Notes: a model not told the origin generated them from the letters alone. A stretch of 64,000 bases of DNA from Oceanospirillum linum (GCF_001995095.2 NZ_MTSD02000002.1:62001-126000); one strand, 5' to 3'; positions 28,477 through 37,790 are shown, counted from the stretch's first letter. Translations and numbers: made by a program.

Positions 28477-29817
28477 TCAGGATATTGACCGGATTGCCCC
28501 ACGAACAGTCCACCAGGATACAAAGGCCATTAAGGCATTAGCCACAACAGCCCCACCGAAAATCCCCAGCAGACCAAAAACCCAGGCACCCAATGCACAG
28601 ATAGGAATATAAAATATAAACAGCCTTAAAATACTGAGTCGAAGGGCTATCATCGGCCGGTGTAAAGCATTCATGGTTGAGTTCGCTAAAATAATTATCC
28701 CCTGAAACCCAAGCCCCATGGGCACCAGCCAGATAAACCAATGCAAATTCCGGGCTAGATCACTTTCTGGTTCAGCAAATGCTGATACCAGCGGGTTTTG
28801 TGCCATCAAAAGAACACCCCAAATGAAAGCCTGCCAGACTATGGCAAAAATAAAGCAGCCCATCACACCACGGTAAACACGCTCTATTTTCTCTGCCCCC
28901 AGGTTCTGGCTAACAAAAGGAGGGAGTGTCATTGACAAGGCAAAAACAACAATCAGAGAGATCGCCTCAATACGACTACCCACACCAAAACTGGCAACGG
29001 CATCATTTCCGTACTGGGCCACAATCCGGATAAGGATTGCAGTACTGACAGGCGTCAGAATACTGGAAACAATTGCAGGTAAAGCAATTTTTCCAATCAC
29101 AGACCAACTTTCAATAACCTGAGCTGTTGAAGGCCGCTCAAAACTGAGCAACTGCTTTCGCACCTGAGGTAAAAGAAAGATACATACCGTCAGAACCATC
29201 CATGAAATCAACGTTGCCAGAGCCGCACCCTTAACCCCCATAGCCGGTATCGGCCCCCAGCCAAAAATCAGCAAAGGATCCAATATGCCGTTAAGCAGTG
29301 CCGAGCCAATCATAACAAGGCCCGGAATCAAGGTGTTTCCTGACGCTCTCAATGCACTACTGATCGCCCGGGGTAAAACCACAAATAAAGTACCCAGATA
29401 CCATATTTGCATATAGTCTCTGATGTAAGGCATAAGTTCGGGCGTCACACCCAGGAGTAAAAAAAGAGGCTCCAGCGTCAACCAGCCAACCAATGTCAGT
29501 AACAGTGACAAGACGATCGCTAAAAGTGCGGCATCAGTGGTCCGACGCTTAACCAGATCCAGAGAGTTCGCCCCCAGAAGCCGACCCACCACAGCAGATG
29601 TACCTATCCCCAAACCAATGGACAAAGAAATCAGCGTAAAAGTGACGGGGAAAGTAAAAGTAACCGCCGCTAATGCGTCCGTTCCCAACATACCGATAAA
29701 ATAGGCGTCAACCAGATTAAACAGCATTAACGAAATGATCCCCCCCATGACAGGGAAGGTCATTCTGAAAAGCAGAGGTGCGATAGGATCACTAACAAGA
29801 CTTGGTTTAACGCTCAC
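28477..29817 (-). CDS. MATE-family efflux transporter
   Basis: A 446-residue inner-membrane protein with twelve hydrophobic segments in two similar halves, starting with the MATE hallmark IAPLLFRMTFPVMGGIISLMLFNLVDAYFIG region. The conserved LGTDALAAVTF and SSALRASGNTLIPG segments are present. The family exports cationic drugs or metabolites using a sodium or proton gradient. The start is GTG at 29817, inside the last codons of the diguanylate cyclase gene (11-base overlap), with only a weak upstream ribosome site; translational coupling is likely. An internal Met at residue 19 would be too far into the first helix. Confidence 0.87.
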   Translation of the reverse strand: MSVKPSLVSDPIAPLLFRMTFPVMGGIISLMLFNLVDAYFIGMLGTDALAAVTFTFPVTFTLISLSIGLGIGTSAVVGRLLGANSLDLVKRRTTDAALLAIVLSLLLTLVGWLTLEPLFLLLGVTPELMPYIRDYMQIWYLGTLFVVLPRAISSALRASGNTLIPGLVMIGSALLNGILDPLLIFGWGPIPAMGVKGAALATLISWMVLTVCIFLLPQVRKQLLSFERPSTAQVIESWSVIGKIALPAIVSSILTPVSTAILIRIVAQYGNDAVASFGVGSRIEAISLIVVFALSMTLPPFVSQNLGAEKIERVYRGVMGCFIFAIVWQAFIWGVLLMAQNPLVSAFAEPESDLARNLHWFIWLVPMGLGFQGIIILANSTMNALHRPMIALRLSILRLFIFYIPICALGAWVFGLLGIFGGAVVANALMAFVSWWTVRGAIRSIS

Positions 29818-31462
29818 GTTTTTCAGAGCCTTGTTGAATCAAAGGATTTTGCTCCAGAAGCTGGGGAGCCCCTCCATGCCCTACCTCAATTTCAGCCCTG
29901 ACAACCTGATTCCGGCCATTGGCTTTAGCACTATATAAAGCACGATCAGCATGGCGAATCAGCTCAGACACATCCAGGGTCTGGGCAGCATTCACAGTGG
30001 CGACTCCCATACTCACCGTAACATAGGGTGAAACCTTGGAAGCCGCATGAGCAATACGTTGCTGCTCAATCATTTTACGGCACTGCTCAGCCAGAATAAC
30101 TGCGTTTTCATTGGTGTCCGGTAGTAGAATCGCAAACTCTTCACCGCCATACCGGGCCACCAGATCCATTGGCCGGGACATCATATCTCTCAATGTCTGC
30201 GCTACGGCATGGATACACTCGTCACCCTCAAGGTGACCATAGTAGTCGTTGTAGAGTTTAAAACAGTCGATATCGACCATAATAAGCGTTAAGGGCGTTT
30301 TGTTACGTAAAGAACGTTTCCACTCTTTATCCAGCACTTCATCAAAATAACGTCGATTCGCCACCGCAGTCAGAGCGTCTGTACGGGAGATTTCCGCAAG
30401 CTCCTGATTCGATGTCAGCAGTTGATGGGTTTCATGCCGAATTTTGGCATTTCTTCTGGCAATGCGTACAAAACTGAAACAAATCAGCCCTGTCAGGCTC
30501 ATACCCAGAACAAAAACCAGATGAGGTAACCAGGTCGCTTTATTATTGAAATAATAAAAAGTCGGTAAAGCCTCCATAAACCATTGGCGATTGCCATTAA
30601 CATGCATAGGAACCAAGGTTGACCGTCGTTCATCAATCTCAAGCCTGGTGCGACTGACATGGTGGTGCAACAGCATAGGTTCCTGTACACCGGTTTGGTC
30701 CCATAGTTTCATATCGATCCCTGCGACACGGATCTGACTCAGGGCTTTAGCAAAAGATTCTCTTAAATCGATAACCGTCACTATATATCCAGCCACTTTC
30801 CCCGGATAACCGCGCAGGGGAATCGACAAGGCAACCTTCATCATAGATGAGTGATAATCTCCTTGCTTAAGCAAGGAATCTTTAAGAGCGATACGACCAG
30901 ATGAAAGCGTCAGTCCACCACTCAGTTTTGCCTGCATTAGAAGACTGTTAACGGGGTAATTATCTGTTAAGTCAATTCCCAACGGTATTTTTTGTGAAAG
31001 CTCGCCCTGAAAATACACAACAGGACGGTGTAAGCCTGACGCCTTATCGGATGGCACAACCTGGCCATCAGGCTGCTGTCTGAGCACTTTAAATGTGCGG
31101 AAGCCATTGGTTGTTGCGATATCGCGTTCGAAAACATCCCGCAAGCCCGCACTGATTTCAGGTACCCAATAAATAGCCACAATATCTTTATGTCGGGCAC
31201 GGGTGTTACTGGCAACAAACTCAAAGTCTTCAAGACGAGGAATTGCCTGGCCAATAAAGAGTGTTTGCAGGGTATAAAGTGTTTCAAGGGACGTATTCAG
31301 CTCTCGGCTAAAAACCGCACTCCGGTCAGAAACATCTTTCACAAACCGGTTCCGCAGCTGCTCCTGTTCAGAAAAGTGCAGTAGCCATGCGGCACCTAAA
31401 GAGAGCATCAGACCCAACGTCAAAACCAATAGAGCCCAGTTACGGGTAACAGTATCTTTCAT
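29807..31462 (-). CDS. CHASE-domain diguanylate cyclase
   Basis: A 551-residue membrane sensor. One helix near residues 11-27 and another near 320-345 flank a periplasmic CHASE domain (AIYWVPEISAGLRDVFERD, VVYFQGELSQKIPLG). A cytoplasmic GGDEF domain follows. The active-site loop is GGEEF at about 439-443, with an RPMD inhibitory site five residues before it, so feedback control by cyclic di-GMP is expected. It should make cyclic di-GMP from two GTP in response to an unknown periplasmic ligand. The last 25 residues after the cyclase domain are not conserved. It overlaps the downstream MATE gene by 11 bases, which points to co-expression. Confidence 0.92.
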   Translation of the reverse strand: MKDTVTRNWALLVLTLGLMLSLGAAWLLHFSEQEQLRNRFVKDVSDRSAVFSRELNTSLETLYTLQTLFIGQAIPRLEDFEFVASNTRARHKDIVAIYWVPEISAGLRDVFERDIATTNGFRTFKVLRQQPDGQVVPSDKASGLHRPVVYFQGELSQKIPLGIDLTDNYPVNSLLMQAKLSGGLTLSSGRIALKDSLLKQGDYHSSMMKVALSIPLRGYPGKVAGYIVTVIDLRESFAKALSQIRVAGIDMKLWDQTGVQEPMLLHHHVSRTRLEIDERRSTLVPMHVNGNRQWFMEALPTFYYFNNKATWLPHLVFVLGMSLTGLICFSFVRIARRNAKIRHETHQLLTSNQELAEISRTDALTAVANRRYFDEVLDKEWKRSLRNKTPLTLIMVDIDCFKLYNDYYGHLEGDECIHAVAQTLRDMMSRPMDLVARYGGEEFAILLPDTNENAVILAEQCRKMIEQQRIAHAASKVSPYVTVSMGVATVNAAQTLDVSELIRHADRALYSAKANGRNQVVRAEIEVGHGGAPQLLEQNPLIQQGSEKRER

Positions 31463-31617
31463 TCAACGACCAGTGACAGGTGTCAATCACCCGAAGGATC
31501 GGGACTCGATCAAAAAGCGTGAATTATCACAAATCCACGCTATAAAAAGAATCTCTATTTTGTTTTTGTCTCCACAAAACCAAATTAAATACTCAAAAAT
31601 GCCAACTCATCCCAAAT

Positions 31618-32418
31618 CTATTGGCCGCTGAAGCTTGGCGCACGCTTCTCCAGCATAGCGGCCACAGCCTCACCGTGATCAGATGTATGATGCGCAAGTG
31701 ACTGCATCGATGCCGACAGCTCAAGTAAGGTTTCAAGAGATACTTTTTGCCCCTCTTTAAGCAGTTTCTTGGTCATGCGCAGAGATCTCGGTGGATTAGC
31801 AGCAATTCGGGCGGCCAACGCCTCTGCTGCCGGAATCAATGCCTCTGGCTCAGTTACTTCAGAGACCATCCCCCAACTCAGAGCCGTTTCCGCATCAACA
31901 GCCTCCCCCGTAAACGCCATTTCACAGGCACGGGACATGCCGATGGCACGGGGAAGAAACCAGGCACCACCATCGCCCGGAATAATACCAATTTTTGCAA
32001 AGCTCTCGGCAAACTTTGCTTTCGTTGAAGCAATACGCATATCGCACATCATTGCCAGATCGCAACCGGCACCGATGGCAGGGCCATTTACCGCAGCGAT
32101 TAACGGCACTTCTAAATTGTACATCGCCAGCGGAATGCGCTGAATTCCACGGCGATACCCTTCGCGCAACTCCACAGGACTGCCGCCGAACATACCTTGT
32201 TTCTCATGCATATCCTTAACATTACCACCAGAGGAAAAAGCTTTACCGGCCCCCGTTAGTATCACCACAGAAACGCTGTCATCACGATTAATTTTAAGAG
32301 CTGCCTGCTCAAAGGCATCAATCATTTCATCGGATGAAATAGCATTTCTCGTTGTATCCTGGTTCATGGTCAGGGTAACAATGGCACCCTCTTGTTTGTA
32401 TAGCAGAACTTCACTCAT
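31618..32418 (-). CDS. Enoyl-CoA hydratase/isomerase family protein
   Basis: A 266-residue crotonase-fold enzyme. The oxyanion-hole segments are AFSSGGNVKDM near residue 63 and GPAIGAGCDLAMMCD near 112. The hydratase glutamates appear in KFAESFAKIGIIPGDGGAWFLPR. The start MSEVLLYKQEG at 32418 was chosen over an in-frame ATG nine bases upstream on family grounds. It probably hydrates or isomerises an acyl-CoA intermediate; the substrate is not evident. It lies just past the terminator of the Liv operon on the same strand, so it is likely transcribed separately. Confidence 0.87.
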   Translation of the reverse strand: MSEVLLYKQEGAIVTLTMNQDTTRNAISSDEMIDAFEQAALKINRDDSVSVVILTGAGKAFSSGGNVKDMHEKQGMFGGSPVELREGYRRGIQRIPLAMYNLEVPLIAAVNGPAIGAGCDLAMMCDMRIASTKAKFAESFAKIGIIPGDGGAWFLPRAIGMSRACEMAFTGEAVDAETALSWGMVSEVTEPEALIPAAEALAARIAANPPRSLRMTKKLLKEGQKVSLETLLELSASMQSLAHHTSDHGEAVAAMLEKRAPSFSGQ

Positions 32419-32467
32419 AAACAACACTCCTCAAATGGCAAAACAGCCGACAGTGCCAACAAAAAAA

Positions 32468-32489
32468 AGCCTGTACAAAGGGTACAGGC
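32468..32489 (-). terminator. Intrinsic terminator of the Liv operon
   Basis: A nine-base perfect stem AGCCTGTAC/GTACAGGCT with a four-base loop is followed on the minus strand by eight T residues. It lies 45 bases past livM. Confidence 0.93.
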
Positions 32490-32533
32490 TCACAGGCACA
32501 TTAATTATTGTGCAATACGAAAAGCAATGGGAC

Positions 32534-33502
32534 TTAGTTAAAATTCTTTTTCATAAATTTCTGAATCTCACCGACGATACCGCTACGGAACAAGAGTACA
32601 CAGATCACAAAAATAAGACCCAGGATAACCGGCACCCAGGATGCCAAAGGACCTTGAGACAGATAGTTCTGCAGCGTTACAACTGTCGCAGCACCTACGA
32701 TTGGACCAAAGATAGTACCCACACCACCCAGCAAGGTCATCAGAATCACTTCACCAGACATATGCCAGTGTGCATCAGTCAAAGAGGCCAACTGGAAAAC
32801 CAGACTCTTAGTAGAACCCGCCAGGCCAGCCAGGGCTGCTGAGATCACAAAAGCGACCAGTTTGAATTTGTCGACATCGTAGCCCAAGGAAACAGCACGG
32901 GGCTCATTCTCACGAATCGCTTTCAGAATCTGACCAAACGGTGAGTGAATTGTCCGATAGATCACGGCAAAACCAATCACAAAGACCGCCAGTACGAAGT
33001 AGTACATAGGCAAGTTGCCTTCCAGACTAAACAGGCCAAATAACTCACCACGCGGGATACCCTGCAAACCGTTTTCGCCACCGGTAAAAGGAGTCTGAAC
33101 GTAAAGGAAAAAGACCAACTGGGACAAAGCCAACGTAATCATCGCAAAGTAGATACCCTGACGACGGATCGCCAGCTTACCAAAGATAAAACCCATTCCT
33201 GCAGAGCAGAGCGTGCCCGCCAGAACGCCTAACTCAGGCGTTAGCCCCCACTGCATAATGGTATGGCCGGTAATATAGCCACCGGTTGCCAGGAAGGCCG
33301 CATGACCAAACGAAAGTAACCCCCCGTACCCCAGCATCAGATTGAAGGCGCAGGCAAAAAGTGCAAAGCATAGCAGCTTCATCAGGAAAACCGGGTAAAT
33401 CGCAAAAGGTGCTACCAGGCCCACCAACAAAAGAATCAGAAATGACAGTTTAGTTTTATTCATGGTTTTGTTCACCCTGCTGTTCAGTACCTGAGTCGTC
33501 AT
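32534..33502 (-). CDS. livM: Branched-chain amino acid ABC transporter permease LivM
   Basis: A 322-residue permease with about nine or ten membrane segments. It has LivM landmarks: LMLGYGGLLSFGHAAFLATGGY, a MALALSQ-like ITLALSQLVFF segment, the cytoplasmic EENEPRA-type loop (AIRENEPRAVSLGYDV) that contacts the ATPases, and MSGEVILMTLLGGVGTIFGPIVG. It pairs with LivH to form the membrane channel for Leu/Ile/Val uptake. The ATG at 33502 follows AAGGAGG, which overlaps the livH stop region; an internal ATG at 33463 is less well placed. It is the last gene of the transporter operon and is followed by a strong terminator. Confidence 0.92.
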   Translation of the reverse strand: MTTQVLNSRVNKTMNKTKLSFLILLLVGLVAPFAIYPVFLMKLLCFALFACAFNLMLGYGGLLSFGHAAFLATGGYITGHTIMQWGLTPELGVLAGTLCSAGMGFIFGKLAIRRQGIYFAMITLALSQLVFFLYVQTPFTGGENGLQGIPRGELFGLFSLEGNLPMYYFVLAVFVIGFAVIYRTIHSPFGQILKAIRENEPRAVSLGYDVDKFKLVAFVISAALAGLAGSTKSLVFQLASLTDAHWHMSGEVILMTLLGGVGTIFGPIVGAATVVTLQNYLSQGPLASWVPVILGLIFVICVLLFRSGIVGEIQKFMKKNFN

Positions 33503-33505
33503 AAT

Positions 33506-34393
33506 TTATGCCTCCTTACCAAACAGTCCCGCAGGACGAATAAGCAGCACTATGATCATGACCAGGAAAATCACAGTCGTTGATGCTTCCGGATAGAAAA
33601 CTTTAGTCAGACCTTCAATTAACCCCATCAGGAGGCCTGTCACAATGGCACCAAAGATAGAGCCCATGCCCCCAATCACGACCACAGCAAATACGACGAT
33701 CAGAAGGTTTGAACCCATAACCGGGCTAACAGAGTAAATAGGCGCGGCCAGCACACCAGCAAAAGCCGCCAAGGCTACACCATAGCCATAAGTCAGTGTA
33801 ATCAGCAGTGGCACGTTGATACCAAAGGCCTGCAGTAACTGAGGGTTCTCAGTACCAGCCCGAAGATATGCACCCAGCTTAGTACGCTCGATCATGTACC
33901 AGGTGCCAAAGCAGATAATAAGGGATGCGACAATAATCCAGGCCCGGTACGTTGGCAGGAACATAAAGCCCAGATTGTTACCACCCTGCAAAAGTTCCGG
34001 TGCTGAGAACGGCTGGCCGGATACTCCGAAGAAATGAATAAATGAACCTTCAATAATCAATGCAAGGCCAAAGGTGAGCAGTAAACCGTACAGATGATCC
34101 TCTTTATAGAGGCGGCGCAACATGGTTTTTTCAATCGCAATACCGATGGCAGCAACCACCACAGGCGCGAGAATCAGTGAAACCCAATAGTTAACACCCA
34201 GAAACTTAAGACCTAACCACGCGACAAATGCACCCAGCATATACTGTGCGCCATGTGCGAAGTTAATGATATTTAACAAACCGAAAATAATAGCCAAACC
34301 CAGGCTCAGCAGCGCATAAAACGACCCGTTAATCAGACCGATCAGTAACTGTCCAAATAAAACCTGTGGCGGAAAACCCAGTAACTCTGCCAT
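33506..34393 (-). CDS. livH: Branched-chain amino acid ABC transporter permease LivH
   Basis: A 295-residue permease with about eight membrane segments. Landmarks of LivH are GLINGSFYALLSLGLAIIFGLLNIINFAHG near the N terminus, the coupling segment MIERTKLGAYLRAGTENPQLLQAFGIN, and GSNLLIVVFAVVVIGGMGSIFGA. It forms the translocation pore with LivM, whose start lies three bases beyond its stop. It is separated from livK by about 174 bases containing two strong hairpins, so the level of permease mRNA may be lower than that of the binding protein. Confidence 0.92.
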   Translation of the reverse strand: MAELLGFPPQVLFGQLLIGLINGSFYALLSLGLAIIFGLLNIINFAHGAQYMLGAFVAWLGLKFLGVNYWVSLILAPVVVAAIGIAIEKTMLRRLYKEDHLYGLLLTFGLALIIEGSFIHFFGVSGQPFSAPELLQGGNNLGFMFLPTYRAWIIVASLIICFGTWYMIERTKLGAYLRAGTENPQLLQAFGINVPLLITLTYGYGVALAAFAGVLAAPIYSVSPVMGSNLLIVVFAVVVIGGMGSIFGAIVTGLLMGLIEGLTKVFYPEASTTVIFLVMIIVLLIRPAGLFGKEA

Positions 34394-34502
34394 AACAAAA
34401 CCCTTTAACGCTCTTGAAAAGGCGCCACCTTAAAACACAGGTGTCGTTATTCTTATTGTTCAATAAAACCGGAAAACAGATAACCCGGTGAAGCTTTTAA
34501 TA

Positions 34503-34550
34503 CTCAAACAGATGAACGTTTGAGCATACCGGGCTGAATCAGCCCGGTAT
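34503..34550 (-). other. Two consecutive hairpins between livK and livH
   Basis: The stem ATACCGGGCT/AGCCCGGTAT (34526-34535 with 34541-34550) lies 18 bases after livK. The stem CTCAAAC/GTTTGAG (34503-34509 with 34518-34524) follows it on the minus strand. Neither is followed by a T run. In binding-protein operons, such structures often protect the abundant binding-protein transcript and damp read-through into the permease genes; that role is inferred here. Confidence 0.8.
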
Positions 34551-34567
34551 CCGGATGTCAGACAGAA

Positions 34568-35785
34568 TTAACGGCCTGCAACCAGTTTACATTTAGATTC
34601 TGACAGTGGACGGAAAGCCTTGTCAGCAGGGATAGTCCGAAGAATTTTATACAGATCCCATTCACCGGTAGACTCGGAAGGTTTTTTCACCTCAGCCAGA
34701 TACATATCATGCACCATGCGGCCATCTTCACGAATACGGCCATTCTGGGCGAAGAAATCATTGATCGGAGTTTCGCGCATCTGAGCCATCACATCGCTGG
34801 CCTTATCGCTATTCTTAGCTTTGATCGCATCAAGGTAATGCGTTACAGATGAGTAAATACCCGCCTGAACCATCGTCGGCATTTTACCGGTACGGTCAAA
34901 GTAGCGCTTAGACCAGGCCCGGGTTTCCGCCGTACGGTCCCAGTAATAACCTGTGGTCAGCTGCAGCCCTTGTGTTGTTTCCAGGCCCAGACTGTGAACA
35001 TCATTAAGGAAGATCAGCAAACCTGCGATTTTCTGACCTGCCTGAACCACACCAAACTCTTTAGCTGTCTTCAGAGAGTTCGTTGTATCTGCCCCAGCGT
35101 TTGCAAGACCAACAATTTTGGCCCCGGAAGCCTGTGCCTGAAGAATAAAGGAAGAGAAATCATTCGTTGCAAGGGGGTGACGAACACCACCAACAATCTT
35201 ACCACCGCTCTCTTTAACCACCTCTGTCACATCAGCTTCCATCGCATGACCAAATGCATAGTCAGCCGTCAGGAAGAACCAGCTATCACCACCTTCTTTT
35301 ACAACCGCTTCACCGGTACCGTGAGCCAGTGCATAGGTGTCATAGACATAGTGGACAGAGTTCGGAGTACAGAATTGATTGGTGATGGAAGATGAAGCAG
35401 AACCGGATACCAGAGATACCTTATCTTTCGCTTCTACAACTTTGTTCACTGCGATGGTTACCGCAGATGACACCATACCCGCGACCATATCGACATTATT
35501 GACATCGATCCACTGGCGAACTTTGTTAGCGCCAATATCAGGCTTATTCTGATCATCGGCACTGACGATAGTAATCTTTTTACCGTTTACTTTACCGCCA
35601 AAATCCTCGATCGCCATTTTCGCCGCTTCCAGACCACCCGGGCCCGCAAGCGCCGAATAGGTACCGGACATATCAGCCAGGTAACCGATACGGACTTCGT
35701 TATCGGAGATATCTGCATGGGCTGCTGTAGAAGCTGCCATTGCCGATACAATTGCGCTGCACATCAGTTTTTTCAGCATTTTCAT
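34568..35785 (-). CDS. livK: Branched-chain amino acid ABC transporter substrate-binding protein
   Basis: A 405-residue periplasmic binding protein with a signal peptide (MLKKLMCSAIVSAMAASTAAHA, cleaved before DISDNEV). The Leu/Ile/Val-binding fold is indicated by VRIGYLADMSGTYSALAGPGG, VSADDQNKPDIGANKVRQW, VSGSASSSITNQFC and a VQAGIYSSVTHYL segment. It is longer than E. coli LivK (about 345 mature residues), as in the Bradyrhizobium-like branch that also includes amide- and aromatic-acid-binding proteins, so the ligand could differ from Leu/Ile/Val. The start at 35785 was chosen because GGAG lies six bases before it. It sits between the ATPase genes and the permease genes. Confidence 0.88.
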   Translation of the reverse strand: MKMLKKLMCSAIVSAMAASTAAHADISDNEVRIGYLADMSGTYSALAGPGGLEAAKMAIEDFGGKVNGKKITIVSADDQNKPDIGANKVRQWIDVNNVDMVAGMVSSAVTIAVNKVVEAKDKVSLVSGSASSSITNQFCTPNSVHYVYDTYALAHGTGEAVVKEGGDSWFFLTADYAFGHAMEADVTEVVKESGGKIVGGVRHPLATNDFSSFILQAQASGAKIVGLANAGADTTNSLKTAKEFGVVQAGQKIAGLLIFLNDVHSLGLETTQGLQLTTGYYWDRTAETRAWSKRYFDRTGKMPTMVQAGIYSSVTHYLDAIKAKNSDKASDVMAQMRETPINDFFAQNGRIREDGRMVHDMYLAEVKKPSESTGEWDLYKILRTIPADKAFRPLSESKCKLVAGR

Positions 35786-35922
35786 AGTCCACTCCATCGC
35801 TTTCGCGTTGTTATTTTTGTTGTGGTTTTAGGGTCGGTTATTGCGCTTTTTTCTGCAAAACCTGGTTAGGCACTTGTTATTCTTATTTGCCAGCTGACCG
35901 GTATTTATACCCGGATCAGTTG

Positions 35923-36645
35923 TTAAACACCCAAATAGGTGTTCAGCAAATCCATCTTCTCTTCTAATTCGTTACTGGCGATCTCTTCAACGATGGAGCC
36001 ATGTTCCATCAGATAGTGACGATCCGCCAGGGGTGCTGCAAAACGGAAGTTTTGCTCAACCAATACAATCGTTAATCCCTTGTCTTTCAGTTTAAGCAGT
36101 ACTTCACCCAGGGTCTGAACAATAACAGGTGCCAGACCTTCAGTTATTTCATCCAATAACAGTAAATTAGCACCGGTACGCAGAATACGTGCCATGGCCA
36201 GCATCTGCTGTTCACCACCAGAGAGGCGTGTTCCCGGACTCATACGGCGCTCATAGAGATTAGGGAACATCTCATAGATCTCATCCAGGGTCATTCCGCC
36301 ACTACGTACCGTCGGCGGCAACATCAGGTTCTCTTCAACATTAAGGCTCGCAAAAATACCGCGCTCCTCAGGGCAGAAACCAACCCCTAAGTGTGGGATC
36401 TGATGCGCTGGCATACCAACGGTCTCATTACCGTTGACCATAATAGAACCGGTACGCTTACCGACCATATTCATAATAGATTTCAGCGTGGTGGAGCGAC
36501 CGGAACCGTTACGTCCCAGCAAGGTCACCAACTCGCCACGGTTCACCTTCATATCGATACCGTGAAGGATATGAGACTCACCATAAAAAGCATGCAGGTC
36601 AGCAATACGCAGCTGCTCAATATCTTTCTTCATGTCTGAACTCAT
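35923..36645 (-). CDS. livF: Branched-chain amino acid ABC transporter ATPase LivF, Arg in Walker A
   Basis: A 240-residue ATPase of the LivF type. The ABC signature is intact (RLSGGEQQMLAMARIL), as are the Walker B region (LLLLDEITEGLAP) and the switch His region (VLVEQNF). The Walker A motif reads GRNGSGRSTT with Arg at residue 50 where the nucleotide-phosphate-binding Lys is expected; the codon CGC is clear. The D-loop also reads DEITEGL rather than DEPTEGL. The partner LivG has a normal P-loop, so one ATP site of the heterodimer may be degenerate. It overlaps livG by four bases, and its start has GGGGAG upstream. Confidence 0.9.
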   Translation of the reverse strand: MSSDMKKDIEQLRIADLHAFYGESHILHGIDMKVNRGELVTLLGRNGSGRSTTLKSIMNMVGKRTGSIMVNGNETVGMPAHQIPHLGVGFCPEERGIFASLNVEENLMLPPTVRSGGMTLDEIYEMFPNLYERRMSPGTRLSGGEQQMLAMARILRTGANLLLLDEITEGLAPVIVQTLGEVLLKLKDKGLTIVLVEQNFRFAAPLADRHYLMEHGSIVEEIASNELEEKMDLLNTYLGV

Positions 36646-37397
36646 GCGGCTTCACTCCCCATATAAGCTTCACGCACCTGAGGGTTTCGGGAAACCTCTT
36701 CATAAGGGCCTTCTGTCAGCACGGCACCGCGCTGCAACACAGTAATACGATCAGACAGGCTCGATACAACATGCAGGTTGTGTTCGACCATCAGAATGGT
36801 ACGGCCGACAGATACTTTCTTGATCAAAGCCATGACACGTTCAACATCTTCATGACCCATCCCCTGCGTCGGCTCATCCAGCAACATAAGCTCCGGCTCC
36901 AGTGCCAGGGTTGTTGCCAGCTCCAGGGCACGTTTACGGCCATAGGGCATTTCGACCGTAACAGTGTCAGCCCATTTAGCCAGATCAACCTCTTCAAGCA
37001 GCGCCATAGCACGGTCATTCAGCACATCAAGGGAGCGTTCAGATTTCCAGAAATGAAATGACGTACCTAATTTACGCTGAAGCGCGATACGGACATTATC
37101 CAGCACAGACAGATGTGGAAATACAGCAGAGATCTGAAACGAGCGCACCATACCCATTTTAGCGATATCAGTTGGGGACTGACGGGTGATATCCGTACCG
37201 TTAAAAAGAATCTTGCCATGGGTTGGCGTCAGAAACTTCGTCAACAGGTTAAAGCAGGTGGTCTTACCTGCACCATTAGGTCCGATCAGAGCATGAATAT
37301 GACCGCGTTGCACCTGTAGATTAACATCATCAACAGCGGTAAAACCTTTAAACTCTTTGATCAAGCCCTGGGTTTCCAGTACAAAATCTTGGCTCAT
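36642..37397 (-). CDS. livG: Branched-chain amino acid ABC transporter ATPase LivG
   Basis: A 251-residue ATPase. The Walker A motif GPNGAGKTTCFN, the AALQRKLG-type region after the Q-loop, the signature (normally LSGG) in a less canonical form (MPYGRKRALELATTLAL), Walker B (LMLLDEPTQGMGHED) and the switch His (MVEHNLHVV) follow in order. YGRKRALELA in place of LSGGQ-type signatures is usual in LivG proteins (YGxQRRLEIARAL). The ATG at 37397 is preferred to one 30 bases upstream because GAGG lies eight bases before it. It is the first gene of the Liv operon, with a LiuR-like operator about 190 bases upstream. Confidence 0.9.
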   Translation of the reverse strand: MSQDFVLETQGLIKEFKGFTAVDDVNLQVQRGHIHALIGPNGAGKTTCFNLLTKFLTPTHGKILFNGTDITRQSPTDIAKMGMVRSFQISAVFPHLSVLDNVRIALQRKLGTSFHFWKSERSLDVLNDRAMALLEEVDLAKWADTVTVEMPYGRKRALELATTLALEPELMLLDEPTQGMGHEDVERVMALIKKVSVGRTILMVEHNLHVVSSLSDRITVLQRGAVLTEGPYEEVSRNPQVREAYMGSEAA

Positions 37398-37585
37398 TCC
37401 AAAGTCCTCGTAGCCGAAGCGGGACAAACCTGCTGCTATTTAACAGCAGGATCAGACACACTCCGTAAATTGTATTGTTCTTGTTTTATGCTGACCTGAG
37501 CGCTTACCGACACTTTTATTTTTGTTGGCCGGGATTTTTCATTCCCATCTGCCGGTCAGGTCAACTGAAGGCCTAATAAGTAACC

Positions 37586-37601
37586 TTTACGTAAACGTAA
37601 C
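37586..37601. promoter_or_regulatory. LiuR-like operator upstream of livG
   Basis: TTTACGTAAACGTAAC is a 16-base inverted repeat with seven-base arms, a two-base centre and one mismatch in the last position. It matches the other three copies in the window and the known LiuR motif type. It lies 189 bases before the livG start, so control of the Liv operon is inferred. Confidence 0.7.
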
Positions 37602-37790
37602 ATATAGGGTTTGAAAAGCCCGTACAATCCCTTTTTTAAACTATTAGACCAATGATTAAGACTGTTTGAAAAACGTGACTATTCAAAGCCATTCGTTGCG
37701 AAAAAAAGACCAATCAGTCATTCAAAAATATCTGAAAATATCGTTTAAAAACAAGCAGTTATTAAAAACACATATCTAAAGGCAAGAGCA

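Noticed and set aside
32534-37397. Assignment of the Liv operon to urea or amide uptake
   Set aside because: The binding protein is of the longer type that includes amide binders, but the surrounding branched-chain catabolic genes and LiuR-like site make branched-chain amino acids more likely. It remains an alternative.
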